From: Lachnospiraceae bacterium
GTDB lineage: Bacteria > Bacillota > Clostridia > Lachnospirales > Lachnospiraceae
Direction: 5' to 3'
Length of the DNA stretch: 63,152 nt
Assembly: GCA_910576125.1 (NCBI GenBank)
Contig: CAJTHM010000028.1
Coordinates: 1-63,152 of the forward strand
Below, one piece after another: positions 7,694 through 16,243 of this stretch. The notes under the pieces were generated by a model, which saw nothing but the letters and a program-made list of their open reading frames with translations, did not search any database and was not told where the DNA came from. The translations under genes and the position numbers were made by a program. Within the stretch, counting starts at the first letter, position 1; each line of letters opens with the position of its first letter.

Positions 7694-9481
7694 ATGTCTT
7701 CCAATGAGAGAAACATAAATGGAAATGAAGAAACTGAAAGCTATGGAATAGACGCTGTCACAGAAATGTCGGCAGAGGAGATAGAGAGGCTTTTGGCTGA
7801 AAGCGCGGGGACAGGTTCAGGGGAACAGTCTCCTGGGGAGGATATTCAGGAGGATGTCCTGGATATGCTGGAGAAAACCGAGAACCATGATGACAATCTG
7901 TCGGATATTCAGGATATGCTGAAAAAATCTGACAGAAAGGAGACGATTGATGCGGGCGACGCGGAAGAGGCAGACGTTCAGCGGAACCCGGTAGATAAGC
8001 TGCTGGCAGATATAGAAGGAACTGCAGAAGAGGTGGAAAAGCCCATGAGCGCCAAAGAACGGAAAGCGCTGGAGAAGCAACAAAAAGCGCAGGAAAAGGC
8101 CGAAAAGGCTGCAAGGAAAAAGGCGGACAAGGAAGCAGCGAAAGCCGAGAAGCTCCGGAATAAACGCGGCAGAGATGCGGAAGAGGCCGCGGAGCCGGAG
8201 AAGAGCAGGAAAGGGGGGACTGGAGAGATAGAAGAGTTCGACCTGCTCCAGGACAAGGACCTGCTTGACAGCATTGTCTCCGATGCGGGGAAACTGGGAG
8301 GCGAGAAGAGGGATGATGATTCGCGGGAAGGGAAAGGCTTCAGCGTGAATCAACTGGGAGAAGAATATGATGCTGCCCGGGAGAGGGAGACATTAGAAGC
8401 GGAAAGGATGAAAGAAAAAAGCGTGAAGCCAGAGAAAGAAGATACAGCGGAATCCAATATCATGGAATTGGATATGGAAGAGATAGATGCTTTTATTCCT
8501 GATATCTCCAGTGAACCAAAGGAAGAGCCCAAACCGAAGCAGAAGGGCGGTCTTATGACCAAAATCATTTCGATGCTGATGGAGGAGGAAGAAGAGCCGG
8601 AGAACGAAGACATTCCGCTTTCGGATGAAAATCAGGAAATCCTTCGGGATTTAGACCAGGAAAAGGGCGCCGGGGGCAAAGGAAAGAAAGCAAAGAAAGC
8701 GAAGAAACCGGCGAAGAAAAAGGAGAAGAAGAAAAAAGCACCGAAGCCTGCCAAGCCGCCGAAACCGAAGAAACCAAAGAAAGAGCCTGAGCCTTATGCG
8801 GGCAAGAAGATTACCTTTAAGAAAGCATTGCCCATTCTGCTTTTGGGTGCTACGGTGGGAGCGGTGGTGTTCATCTTCGTGAATCTGGCAGTGGATTTTT
8901 CCGTGAAGCAGGAGGCGGCGGAAGCTTACAAAAATGGGGATTATGAGACCTGTTACAAGAACCTGTACGGCAAGAAGCTCAGCGATGAGCAGGCACAGAT
9001 GTATGGAAAGGCAGAGAGCATTCTCTACATGGAGCAGGAGTGCCGCAAATACGATATTGTCATGCAGTATGGCACCGAAGTGCAGGCCCTCGACAGTCTG
9101 CTCCAGACGGTGAATGAATATCCGGCGGTTCATGAGTATGCCGCTCAGTGTGAGGCCCTGCCGGAGGTAGAGGAAATCTATGCCAGAATCATCGGCATCC
9201 TTTTTGACAGATATGGCATCACAGAGGACCAGGCTAAGGAAATCGCGGCGATAGGTAGCAGCATAGAGTATACCAGAGCCGTCACCGCTGTGGCGGAGGG
9301 TAAAGGCTATGGCGCCGGAAGCACTCCGGCAGTACCCCTGCAGCCGGAGGATGTTCCTGAAGAAATCCCGGAAGAAGTCCAGGGAGAGCCGGATAATCAG
9401 CCGGATGAAAGCGCGGAAGCGCTTCCGGATGAACTGCCGGAAGAGGCAGGGCTTGACGATGGCCTTTTCTTAGATGACTGA
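7694..9481 (+). CDS. Lysine-rich single-pass membrane protein, function unknown
   Basis: A 595-residue protein not assigned to a known family. The first 375 residues are highly charged and low in complexity: an acidic region, then alternating Lys/Ala/Glu stretches (about 115-170) and a Lys/Pro block with KKAKKAKKPAKKKEKKKK (about 335-365). One membrane helix, LLLGATVGAVVFIFVNLAV (about 380-400), follows. Positive charge before the helix puts the long N-terminus in the cytoplasm. The external C-terminal part (about 405-535) looks helical and may be TPR-like, and the tail is Pro/Glu-rich. The ATG at 7694 has GGAGGAG upstream. It could be a scaffold or an anchor; no enzyme motif is visible. Confidence 0.8.
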   Translation: MSSNERNINGNEETESYGIDAVTEMSAEEIERLLAESAGTGSGEQSPGEDIQEDVLDMLEKTENHDDNLSDIQDMLKKSDRKETIDAGDAEEADVQRNPVDKLLADIEGTAEEVEKPMSAKERKALEKQQKAQEKAEKAARKKADKEAAKAEKLRNKRGRDAEEAAEPEKSRKGGTGEIEEFDLLQDKDLLDSIVSDAGKLGGEKRDDDSREGKGFSVNQLGEEYDAARERETLEAERMKEKSVKPEKEDTAESNIMELDMEEIDAFIPDISSEPKEEPKPKQKGGLMTKIISMLMEEEEEPENEDIPLSDENQEILRDLDQEKGAGGKGKKAKKAKKPAKKKEKKKKAPKPAKPPKPKKPKKEPEPYAGKKITFKKALPILLLGATVGAVVFIFVNLAVDFSVKQEAAEAYKNGDYETCYKNLYGKKLSDEQAQMYGKAESILYMEQECRKYDIVMQYGTEVQALDSLLQTVNEYPAVHEYAAQCEALPEVEEIYARIIGILFDRYGITEDQAKEIAAIGSSIEYTRAVTAVAEGKGYGAGSTPAVPLQPEDVPEEIPEEVQGEPDNQPDESAEALPDELPEEAGLDDGLFLDD

Positions 9482-9558
9482 TGCAGGAAGACGGAATTGC
9501 GATAAATAGTTGCTGCAATAATGCTTAAGACATGGACAGAATGTGAGATAAGAGCAGT

Positions 9559-10194
9559 ATGATTGCGATAATCGATTATGATGCCGGAAATATCAAGAGC
9601 GTGGAGAAGGCCCTGATTCATCTGGGACAGGAAGCGACAGTTACCAGGGACGCGGAGACGATTCAGAACGCGGACGGCGTAATTCTGCCGGGTGTGGGGG
9701 CTTTCGGGGATGCAATGGGAAAGCTGCGCGCTTATGGCCTGGTGGACGTGATTCGCCGGTATGTGGACAGCGGCAGGCCTTTTCTGGGAATCTGCCTGGG
9801 ACTGCAGCTTTTGTTCGAGGGCAGCGAAGAGAGCCCGGGCGTGGAGGGGCTCCGTATTCTGAGAGGACAGATTCTGCGGATTCCTCAGGAGAAAGGGCTT
9901 AAAGTGCCGCATATAGGCTGGAACAATCTGCGCTATCCCCGGAGAGGGCGCCTGTTCGAGGAAATCGGCGGGGAGGACGCACAGAACGGCAGCTATGTCT
10001 ATTTCGTGCATTCATATTATCTGCAGGCGGCAGAGGAGGAAATCGTCACGGCCACCGCGGAATACGGCGTGACAATCCATGCTTCTGTGGAAAAAGGAAA
10101 TGTGTTCGCCTGTCAGTTCCATCCGGAGAAGAGCTCGGAGACCGGAATGGGGATTCTGCGGAATTTCTGCAGGGTATGCGGGTTGGAAGATTGA
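9559..10194 (+). CDS. hisH: Imidazole glycerol phosphate synthase, glutaminase subunit
   Basis: A 211-residue class I glutamine amidotransferase. It releases ammonia from glutamine for HisF in histidine synthesis. The catalytic triad is visible: Cys79 in GICLGLQLL and His188/Glu190 in FHPEKS; the oxyanion segment PGVGAF is near 49-54. The length is normal. hisF follows after 22 bases. The rest of the histidine pathway is not in this window, so hisHF are separated from other his genes or at least from this neighbourhood. Confidence 0.96.
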   Translation: MIAIIDYDAGNIKSVEKALIHLGQEATVTRDAETIQNADGVILPGVGAFGDAMGKLRAYGLVDVIRRYVDSGRPFLGICLGLQLLFEGSEESPGVEGLRILRGQILRIPQEKGLKVPHIGWNNLRYPRRGRLFEEIGGEDAQNGSYVYFVHSYYLQAAEEEIVTATAEYGVTIHASVEKGNVFACQFHPEKSSETGMGILRNFCRVCGLED

Positions 10195-10216
10195 TTTGTC
10201 AGGCAGAGGAGACAGA

Positions 10217-10975
10217 ATGCATACAAAGAGGGTGATTCCCTGTCTGGACATCAAGGACGGCAGGGTGGTAAAAGGAATCAATTTTGTGAATCTGAAAGAC
10301 GCGGGAGACCCTGCGGACGTGGCGGCAGCCTACGACAGGGCCGGCGCGGATGAGGTGGTGTTCCTGGATATCACGGCTTCCTCGGACAGCAGGGCTACCC
10401 GGATGGAGTGGGTGCGCCAGGTGGCTTCGGAGCTGTTCATTCCTTTCACGGTGGGCGGAGGCATCCGCACGGTGGAGGATTTCAGGGCCATTCTGCGGGA
10501 GGGCGCGGACAAGATTTCCGTGAATTCGGCGGCAATCATGAATCCAGGGCTGATATCCGATGCGGCGGATAAATTCGGAAGCCAGTGCGTGGTGGTGGCC
10601 ATCGACGCCAAGAGGCGGCACTCCGGCGGCTACAGCGTGTACAAAAACGGCGGCCGGGTGGACGTAGGACTGGATGCGGTGGAATGGGCCATGGAGGCGG
10701 AGCGGCTGGGAGCGGGGGAGATTCTGCTGACCAGCATGGACGGAGACGGCACCAAGGCAGGATATGATCTGGAGCTGACAAAAGCGGTGGCGGATGCGGT
10801 GGAGATACCCGTAATCGCGTCCGGCGGCGCAGGGAGGCCGGAGCATTTTTATGAGGCTTTGGCGGAAGCGGGGGCCGAGGCGGTGCTGGCGGCGTCGCTG
10901 TTTCATTATAAGGAACTGGAAATCCGGCAGGTGAAAGAGTACCTGCGGAGCCGGGGAGTCAGCGTCAGGCTGTAG
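10217..10975 (+). CDS. hisF: Imidazole glycerol phosphate synthase, cyclase subunit
   Basis: A 252-residue (beta/alpha)8 enzyme that uses ammonia from HisH to convert PRFAR to imidazole glycerol phosphate and AICAR. Catalytic Asp11 lies in VIPCLDIKDG, the second catalytic aspartate is in VVVAIDAKR, and the phosphate-binding segments FTVGGGIRT and VIASGGAGRPEH are intact. The ATG at 10217 is preceded by GAGGAGA. It forms a two-gene unit with hisH. Confidence 0.97.
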   Translation: MHTKRVIPCLDIKDGRVVKGINFVNLKDAGDPADVAAAYDRAGADEVVFLDITASSDSRATRMEWVRQVASELFIPFTVGGGIRTVEDFRAILREGADKISVNSAAIMNPGLISDAADKFGSQCVVVAIDAKRRHSGGYSVYKNGGRVDVGLDAVEWAMEAERLGAGEILLTSMDGDGTKAGYDLELTKAVADAVEIPVIASGGAGRPEHFYEALAEAGAEAVLAASLFHYKELEIRQVKEYLRSRGVSVRL

Positions 10976-11055
10976 GGAGAGGATAATTGCCTGCTTTTGC
11001 TTTAGAATGGATGTTCTGGCATATACAATATGAGGAAGGATGAGGGATACAAACG

Positions 11056-11730
11056 ATGGGAATGATTTCAAATGACTGGCTGGCGGAGCTGGGGACGGAA
11101 TTCAATAAACCTTATTATAAGACTTTGTATGAGTTCGTGAAGACAGAGTATAATACCACACAGGTGTTTCCGCCTGCGGACGATATTTTCAATGCCTTTC
11201 ATCTGACTCCCTTAAGCAAAGTGAAGGTGGTCATCATAGGGCAGGATCCCTATCACAATGTGGGACAGGCCCATGGGCTATGCTTTTCCGTAAAGCCGGA
11301 GGTGGACGTTCCGCCATCCCTGGTGAATATTTATAAGGAACTGCAGGATGATCTGGGGTGCTATATCCCCAATAACGGCTATCTGGTAAAGTGGGCGGAG
11401 CAGGGCATTCTGATGCTGAATACGGTCCTGACAGTCCGTGCCCATCAGGCGAATTCCCACAGGGGGAGAGGCTGGGAAGAGTTCACGGACGCGGCTATAC
11501 GTGTCCTGAACAAGCAGGACAGGCCTATTGTCTTCATCCTCTGGGGCCGTCCGGCCCAGATGAAAGAGAAAATGCTGGACAATCCGAAGCATTTGATATT
11601 GAAAGCAGCACATCCAAGCCCTCTGTCTGCACGCAATGGATTCTTCGGCAGCAGGCCTTTCAGCCAGACCAACAGGTTCCTGGAGGAGAACGGACTGGAG
11701 CCTGTCGACTGGCAGATTGAGAATGTATAA
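11056..11730 (+). CDS. ung: Uracil-DNA glycosylase
   Basis: A 224-residue family 1 UDG that removes uracil from DNA. The water-activating motif GQDPYHNVGQAHG has Asp64, and the DNA-intercalation loop HPSPLSA has its catalytic His near 185. Length and motifs are normal. It lies 80 bases after hisF and 51 before lysA, without an obvious terminator between. Confidence 0.97.
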   Translation: MGMISNDWLAELGTEFNKPYYKTLYEFVKTEYNTTQVFPPADDIFNAFHLTPLSKVKVVIIGQDPYHNVGQAHGLCFSVKPEVDVPPSLVNIYKELQDDLGCYIPNNGYLVKWAEQGILMLNTVLTVRAHQANSHRGRGWEEFTDAAIRVLNKQDRPIVFILWGRPAQMKEKMLDNPKHLILKAAHPSPLSARNGFFGSRPFSQTNRFLEENGLEPVDWQIENV

Positions 11731-11781
11731 TCCGGAATTCCAAGTCGCCTGTGCCGACTTTGGAGAAACAGAGGAGGACTA

Positions 11782-13059
11782 ATGGAAAAGAAAGCATTTG
11801 TCACAAAAGAACAGATTGAAGAAATCGTAAAATCATATCCCACCCCCTTTCATATCTATGATGAGAGGGGGATTCGTGAGAATGTGGAGGCTTTGAAGGA
11901 GGCCTTTGCCTGGAATAAAGGATATAAGGAGTTTTTTGCGGTGAAGGCCACGCCCAATCCTTTTCTGATTCAGATTCTGAAAGAGTACGGCTGCGGCTGT
12001 GACTGTTCCTCTTATACGGAACTGATGCTCAGCGAGGCGGTGGGGCTGCGCGGGGAGGACATCATGTTCTCCTCCAACGAGACACCTGCGGAGGAGTTCG
12101 CCCTGGCGGCAAAACTGGGTGCCACCATTAATTTAGACGATATTACGCATATTGATTTCCTGGAAAAGACACTGGGTTATCTGCCGAAGACCCTGAGCTG
12201 CCGCTTCAATCCGGGTGGATATTTTTCTCTGGGGACGGACATTATGGACAATCCCGGGGATGCTAAGTACGGCTTTACAAGAGAACAGATGTTTGATGGT
12301 TTTCGGATTTTGAAAGAAAAGGGAGTGGAGCATTTCGGCATCCATGCCTTTCTGGCAAGCAATACGGTGAGCAATGAGTATTATCCCACGCTGGCGGGGC
12401 AGCTGTTCGAGCTGGCGGTGGAGCTGCAGAAAGAGACAGGGGCCCATATCGCTTTCGTCAATCTGTCGGGGGGAATCGGGATTCCCTACCGGCCGGACCA
12501 GGAGCCCAATGACATCCGGGCCATCGGAGAGGGCGTAAGGAAAGCATATGAAGAGATTCTGGTGCCTGCCGGCATGGGGGATGTGGCGGTGTATACGGAG
12601 CTTGGGCGCTATATGACGGGGCCTTTCGGGCATCTGGTGACCAGGGTGATTCACGAGAAGCATATCCATAAGGAATATGTGGGGGTGGACGCCTGCGCGG
12701 TGAATTTGATGCGTCCGGCTATGTACGGGGCCTATCACCATATCACAGTGCTGGGCAAGGAGGATGCGCCCCATGACCATATGTATGACGTGGTGGGGTC
12801 TCTGTGTGAGAATAATGATAAGTTCGCCATTGACAGAATGTTGCCCGAGGTGGAGATTGGAGATTATATCATAATCCATGATACCGGCGCTCACGGTTTT
12901 TCCATGGGATATAATTATAACGGGAAATTGAAATCGGCGGAGCTGCTGCTTCGTGAGGACGGGAGTGCAGAGCTGATTCGCCGGGCGGAGACGCCGAAGG
13001 ACTATTTTGCTACTTTTGACGGATTTGAGGTATTTGACAGGATGTTCCCGGAAGCTTGA
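11782..13059 (+). CDS. lysA: Diaminopimelate decarboxylase
   Basis: A 425-residue PLP-dependent fold-type III decarboxylase that makes lysine from meso-diaminopimelate. Lys55 in FFAVKATPNP is the PLP lysine; the Gly-rich VNLSGGIGIPY binds the cofactor phosphate, and the C-terminal barrel has GSLCENNDKFA with the substrate-binding Cys. AGAGGAGG lies 6 bases before the ATG. The His in FGIHAF matches the family. No lysine riboswitch was seen upstream. The family also contains other amino-acid decarboxylases, but the motif pattern fits DapDC best. Confidence 0.9.
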   Translation: MEKKAFVTKEQIEEIVKSYPTPFHIYDERGIRENVEALKEAFAWNKGYKEFFAVKATPNPFLIQILKEYGCGCDCSSYTELMLSEAVGLRGEDIMFSSNETPAEEFALAAKLGATINLDDITHIDFLEKTLGYLPKTLSCRFNPGGYFSLGTDIMDNPGDAKYGFTREQMFDGFRILKEKGVEHFGIHAFLASNTVSNEYYPTLAGQLFELAVELQKETGAHIAFVNLSGGIGIPYRPDQEPNDIRAIGEGVRKAYEEILVPAGMGDVAVYTELGRYMTGPFGHLVTRVIHEKHIHKEYVGVDACAVNLMRPAMYGAYHHITVLGKEDAPHDHMYDVVGSLCENNDKFAIDRMLPEVEIGDYIIIHDTGAHGFSMGYNYNGKLKSAELLLREDGSAELIRRAETPKDYFATFDGFEVFDRMFPEA

Positions 13060-13118
13060 CTGACTCGTGGGCCGGGACGGCAGAATGGGAAATGTAATAA
13101 AGAGCAGGGAGAATTGAC

Positions 13119-14225
13119 ATGAGATATCCGAAATTTTTGTCCCGGGGAGGCACAATCGGGTTTCTGGCGCCGTCTTTTGGGTGCAATATCGAGCCGTACC
13201 GGACGGCTTTCGATCATGCCGTCAAGAAGTGGCAGGGGATGGGATACCGCACGGTATTCGGCCCGAACTGCTACGCCGGGGAGGGCATCGGCATCAGCAA
13301 TACGCCTGAGAAATGCGCCAGGGAAGTGATGGAGATGTTCCTCTCAAAGGAGGCGGGTTGCCTGATTTCCTGCGGCGGGGGAGAACTGATGTGCGAAGTC
13401 CTGCCCTATGTGGATTTCAGCAAGCTCGCGGAGGCCGAGCCGAAGTGGTACATGGGGTATTCTGACAATACGAATCTGACCTATCTGCTGGCGACTTTGG
13501 CGGACACGGCTTCGGTCTATGGCCCCTGTGCGCCCTCCTTTGGCATGGAGCCATGGCATGAGGCCCTGGCGGACGCATTCGGCATCCTGATGGGGCAGGA
13601 TGCCGCGGAAAGGGATACAGAAAAAGCAGGAGACGGCCGGAACGGCAGCGAGAGGATTTCGGCAGGATGCAGGGCCGTAGTACATGGATACGAGATGTGG
13701 GAGAAAGAATCCCTCAAAAGCGAGGAGAACCCGCTGGCACCCTATAATCTGACGGAAAAGCGCAGCATCCGCAGTTATCTGGGCAGAGAAAGCGTTTCGG
13801 GAGATCTGCGGTTTCAGGGCAGGCTTCTGGGAGGCTGCCTGGATTGCCTGGTGAACCTGCTGGGTACCCGTTTCGACAGGACCAGGGAATTCACGGAGAG
13901 ATACCGGGAGGACGGCATTATCTGGTTCCTGGAGGCCTGCGACCTGAACGTATTCGCCATCCGCCGCGGCCTGTGGCAGATGGAGGAGGCTGGCTGGCTT
14001 TCCAATGTAAAGGGATTCCTGATTGGCAGGCCCGCAAACGGAGAGGCTATGATGGGGCTGGATGCTTACGGCGCGGTGCTGGAGGTGGCCGGGCGCAAGA
14101 ATGTGCCGGTCATCATGGATGTGGATCTGGGACATCTGCCTCCCATGATGCCGGTTGTCGTGGGAAGCATGGCGGATGTGGCGGTGCATGGGAATGATAT
14201 CCGGATTGAGATGCGGTATGTTTGA
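13119..14225 (+). CDS. Peptidase S66 family protein (LD-carboxypeptidase / MccF-like)
   Basis: A 368-residue serine peptidase of family S66. The nucleophile is Ser115 in MGYSDNTN; the family's Glu and His follow in the C-terminal half, the His probably in VDLGHLPPMMP. Enzymes of this group either trim L,D bonds in peptidoglycan peptides (LdcA) or cleave acylated aminoacyl nucleotides such as microcin C (MccF). Its length and the spacer after the nucleophile resemble MccF-type members more than the shorter LdcA. It follows lysA by 59 bases. A role in murein recycling or self-protection is inferred only. Confidence 0.85.
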   Translation: MRYPKFLSRGGTIGFLAPSFGCNIEPYRTAFDHAVKKWQGMGYRTVFGPNCYAGEGIGISNTPEKCAREVMEMFLSKEAGCLISCGGGELMCEVLPYVDFSKLAEAEPKWYMGYSDNTNLTYLLATLADTASVYGPCAPSFGMEPWHEALADAFGILMGQDAAERDTEKAGDGRNGSERISAGCRAVVHGYEMWEKESLKSEENPLAPYNLTEKRSIRSYLGRESVSGDLRFQGRLLGGCLDCLVNLLGTRFDRTREFTERYREDGIIWFLEACDLNVFAIRRGLWQMEEAGWLSNVKGFLIGRPANGEAMMGLDAYGAVLEVAGRKNVPVIMDVDLGHLPPMMPVVVGSMADVAVHGNDIRIEMRYV

Positions 14226-14304
14226 GGGCTGCCTGGATATAATTTTTAGACAATTTCTTAAAAAAGAATAAATAGTGCGAAAGTGGAAAATGGAAAATTA
14301 TTGC

Positions 14305-14333
14305 TTGTCAAAGGACATTTTCTGTGATAAAAT
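14305..14333 (+). promoter_or_regulatory. Promoter of the tRNA-Leu gene
   Basis: TTGTCA, a 17-base spacer and TAAAAT, ending 46 bases before the tRNA. Confidence 0.75.
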
Positions 14334-14378
14334 TGATGTGTTGTGAGGGATTTTCTGCATAAGCTTCGCAGCATACAG

Positions 14379-14461
14379 GCCGGCGTGTCGGAATGGCAGA
14401 CGAGGCAGACTCAAAATCTGTTGTGGGCAACCACGTGCGGGTTCAAGTCCCGCTGCCGGCA
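14379..14461 (+). tRNA. tRNA-Leu (anticodon CAA)
   Basis: A class II tRNA of 83 bases. The acceptor GCCGGCG pairs with TGCCGGC, the anticodon stem GCAGA/TCTGT encloses the loop CTCAAAA with anticodon CAA at 14412-14414, a long variable arm (TGTGGGCAACCACG) follows, and the T arm is GCGGG-TTCAAGT-CCCGC. The long variable arm and CAA anticodon identify leucine (codon UUG). CCA is not encoded. Confidence 0.96.
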
Positions 14462-14644
14462 TCATTTAAAATCGCTTGGATACCAGTAAAATCATGGGTT
14501 CCGGCGGTTTTTGTTTTATATTAGGGTGTTGTAAGCAGGAAGATTCAATTTGTGGAGAAGATACCGGAAGATTTACTGGAGAGGACATAGCGTATGTGAA
14601 AGCGTTTTTTTGATTTTTGTCATCTGGCGGAAGGAGGGAAAAGC

Positions 14645-14965
14645 ATGGATGAAGTGAAAATGCTGATTTCCTGCGTTGTGGAAAAAGAGGGCAGGAAAAT
14701 CGTGCGGCTCTCTTTTCTGCGGGAAATGGAAGAAAGGCATTCCATGGAAGAAAAGCATTCCATGGAAGAAAAGCATTCCATGGAAGAGGGGCACTCCATA
14801 GATTACGCGGAGGGCATCCTGCCCGAGGGAATCGTGGTGAAGTCAGAGGGCTTCACGGAGGAGGAAGTGAGTAAGCTGGAAGCCTATATAAGGGCGAACA
14901 GAAAGGATATCCTGAAACAGGCGAAAGAGATTAATCCCCTGCGGAATTGGATAAATGGAAAATAA
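14645..14965 (+). CDS. Small charged protein with an internal HSMEEK repeat, function unknown
   Basis: A 106-residue protein with AAGGAGGG 6 to 13 bases before its ATG, so it is probably translated. It is not recognised. Residues about 32-52 consist of three near-exact copies of HSMEEK plus a partial fourth, encoded by an 18-base tandem repeat. The parts before and after look like ordinary folded protein (MLISCVVEKEGRKIVRLSFL and a helical C-terminus ending NPLRNWINGK). The repeat may be a recent expansion inside a short loop. A separate promoter for the aldolase gene follows immediately. Confidence 0.72.
   Translation: MDEVKMLISCVVEKEGRKIVRLSFLREMEERHSMEEKHSMEEKHSMEEGHSIDYAEGILPEGIVVKSEGFTEEEVSKLEAYIRANRKDILKQAKEINPLRNWINGK
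14738..14800 (+). repeat. 18-base in-frame tandem repeat
   Basis: CATTCCATGGAAGAAAAG occurs at 14738 and 14756, with a third copy differing only in its last bases at 14774 and a 9-base remnant at 14792. The unit is a multiple of three and keeps the reading frame, so copy number can vary without breaking the gene. Confidence 0.9.
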
Positions 14966-14968
14966 CTC

Positions 14969-14997
14969 TTGACTTCCGCACTTTAAACCGCTAAAAT
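14969..14997 (+). promoter_or_regulatory. Promoter of the aldolase gene
   Basis: TTGACT, a 17-base spacer and TAAAAT, starting 3 bases after the preceding stop codon. The predicted leader is about 88 bases. Confidence 0.75.
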
Positions 14998-15091
14998 CAT
15001 AAGGAGCGATGAAATGAATCAGCGGCATGAATGAAGATATATCCGTGGTAAAGATATTTTCAGGCCGCAAATGCAGAAGGAGTGAGAAGCC

Positions 15092-16063
15092 ATGAAAGAA
15101 ATATCGAATCTGATTGCGTACCGCCCGGATGTCAAGGTAGTGGATGCCACGCTGCGCGACGGCGGACTGGTAAATAATTTCTATTTTACCGATGAATTTG
15201 TAAAAGCGCTGTATCTGGCGAACCTGCGGGCCGGCGTGGACTATATGGAGTTCGGATATAAGGCGTCTAAGGAAATGTTCGATGAGGATAAGTTCGGCAA
15301 GTGGAAATTCAGCAAGGATGAGGATATCAGGAAAATCGTGGGTGAGAATGCCACGGATCTGAAGATTGCCGTGATGGCAGACGTGGGCAGGTGCGAGAAG
15401 ACGGATATCATCGACCGGACGGACAGCCCCATAGACATGATTCGGGTGGCCGCTTATGTGAACGCGATTCCGGGGGCCGTCGATCTGATTGAGGATGCCT
15501 CCAAAAAGGGATATGAGGTCAGCTGCAATATCATGGCCATTTCCCATTCCCTGGAGGGAGAACTGCGGGCGGCTCTGGATATCCTGGGGCAGACGCCTGT
15601 AGATGTATTGTATATCGTGGACAGCTATGGCGCCATGTATCCGGAGCAGATTGCGCGTTTCGCGGACATGTATCTGGAATTTGCCACGAAATACGGCAAG
15701 AAAGTGGGAATCCATGCCCACAATAATCAGCAGCTGGCTTTCGCCAATACCATCGAGGCGGTGGGAGACGGCGTGGACTGGTTAGACGCAACTTACGCTT
15801 CTATGGGAAGAGGGGCAGGGAACTGTGCCATGGAGCTGCTGCTGGGTTTCCTGCGCAATCCCAAGTACAATGTATACCCTGCCATCCGGTTCGTGGACAA
15901 ATATATGAACCAGCTTAAGAATGAGGGCGTGGTGTGGGGGTATGATTTACAGTACCTGATGACAGGGCTTCTGAACCAGCATCCCAGAGCGGCCATCCAG
16001 TTCACCAATGAGAAGCGGACGGATTATACAGAGTTCTACAAGGAAATGGTGGCACAGGATTGA
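15092..16063 (+). CDS. HMGL-like aldolase domain protein
   Basis: A 323-residue TIM-barrel protein of the HMG-CoA lyase / DRE-metallolyase group. VVDATLRDGG near residue 16-25 carries the metal-binding Asp and catalytic Arg; GIHAHNNQQLAFANTIEA near 210-227 carries the metal-binding histidines; GRGAGN near 247 is the C-terminal loop. Relatives include 4-hydroxy-2-oxovalerate aldolase and homocitrate/isopropylmalate synthases, but it lacks the length of the synthases and no acetaldehyde dehydrogenase partner is present. The substrate is not known. It has its own promoter and weak terminator, so it is probably a single-gene unit. Confidence 0.85.
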   Translation: MKEISNLIAYRPDVKVVDATLRDGGLVNNFYFTDEFVKALYLANLRAGVDYMEFGYKASKEMFDEDKFGKWKFSKDEDIRKIVGENATDLKIAVMADVGRCEKTDIIDRTDSPIDMIRVAAYVNAIPGAVDLIEDASKKGYEVSCNIMAISHSLEGELRAALDILGQTPVDVLYIVDSYGAMYPEQIARFADMYLEFATKYGKKVGIHAHNNQQLAFANTIEAVGDGVDWLDATYASMGRGAGNCAMELLLGFLRNPKYNVYPAIRFVDKYMNQLKNEGVVWGYDLQYLMTGLLNQHPRAAIQFTNEKRTDYTEFYKEMVAQD

Positions 16064-16086
16064 CAGGGAGCGGAACCTGACTTAAG

Positions 16087-16116
16087 GCGGGGCGTCTTTG
16101 GGCGCTCTGTTTTTTT
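16087..16116 (+). terminator. Terminator after the aldolase gene
   Basis: GCGGGGCG pairs with CGCTCTGT (three G-U pairs) around an eight-base loop and is followed by six T. Confidence 0.6.
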
Positions 16117-16155
16117 GCAAAGATATGCTAAGTTTTTTACCAGAGCGAGAAATGG

Positions 16156-16184
16156 TTGAATTTCCCTGCTGAAATGTGTATACT
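16156..16184 (+). promoter_or_regulatory. Promoter of metY
   Basis: TTGAAT, a 17-base spacer and TATACT; transcription would start near 16191. No SAM riboswitch or T-box is visible in the roughly 50-base leader. Confidence 0.8.
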
Positions 16185-16243
16185 GAGTAGTAGATTCGCA
16201 TACAGCCTATCAAAACAGAGTCCAGACACAGGAGGAAACCAGA

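Noticed and set aside
14462..14530. Possible terminator for tRNA-Leu (GGATACC...GGGTTCC followed by T-rich sequence).
   Set aside because: The stem has mismatches and the T run is separated from it by GGCGG, so support is too weak to list.
15010..15034. Very short reading frame after GGAG upstream of the aldolase gene, a possible leader peptide.
   Set aside because: Only a few codons, no regulatory codon run and no terminator/antiterminator pair nearby.
16064..16243. Possible SAM riboswitch or T-box before metY.
   Set aside because: The promoter lies about 55 bases before the start codon and the leader has neither the S-box core nor a T-box sequence.
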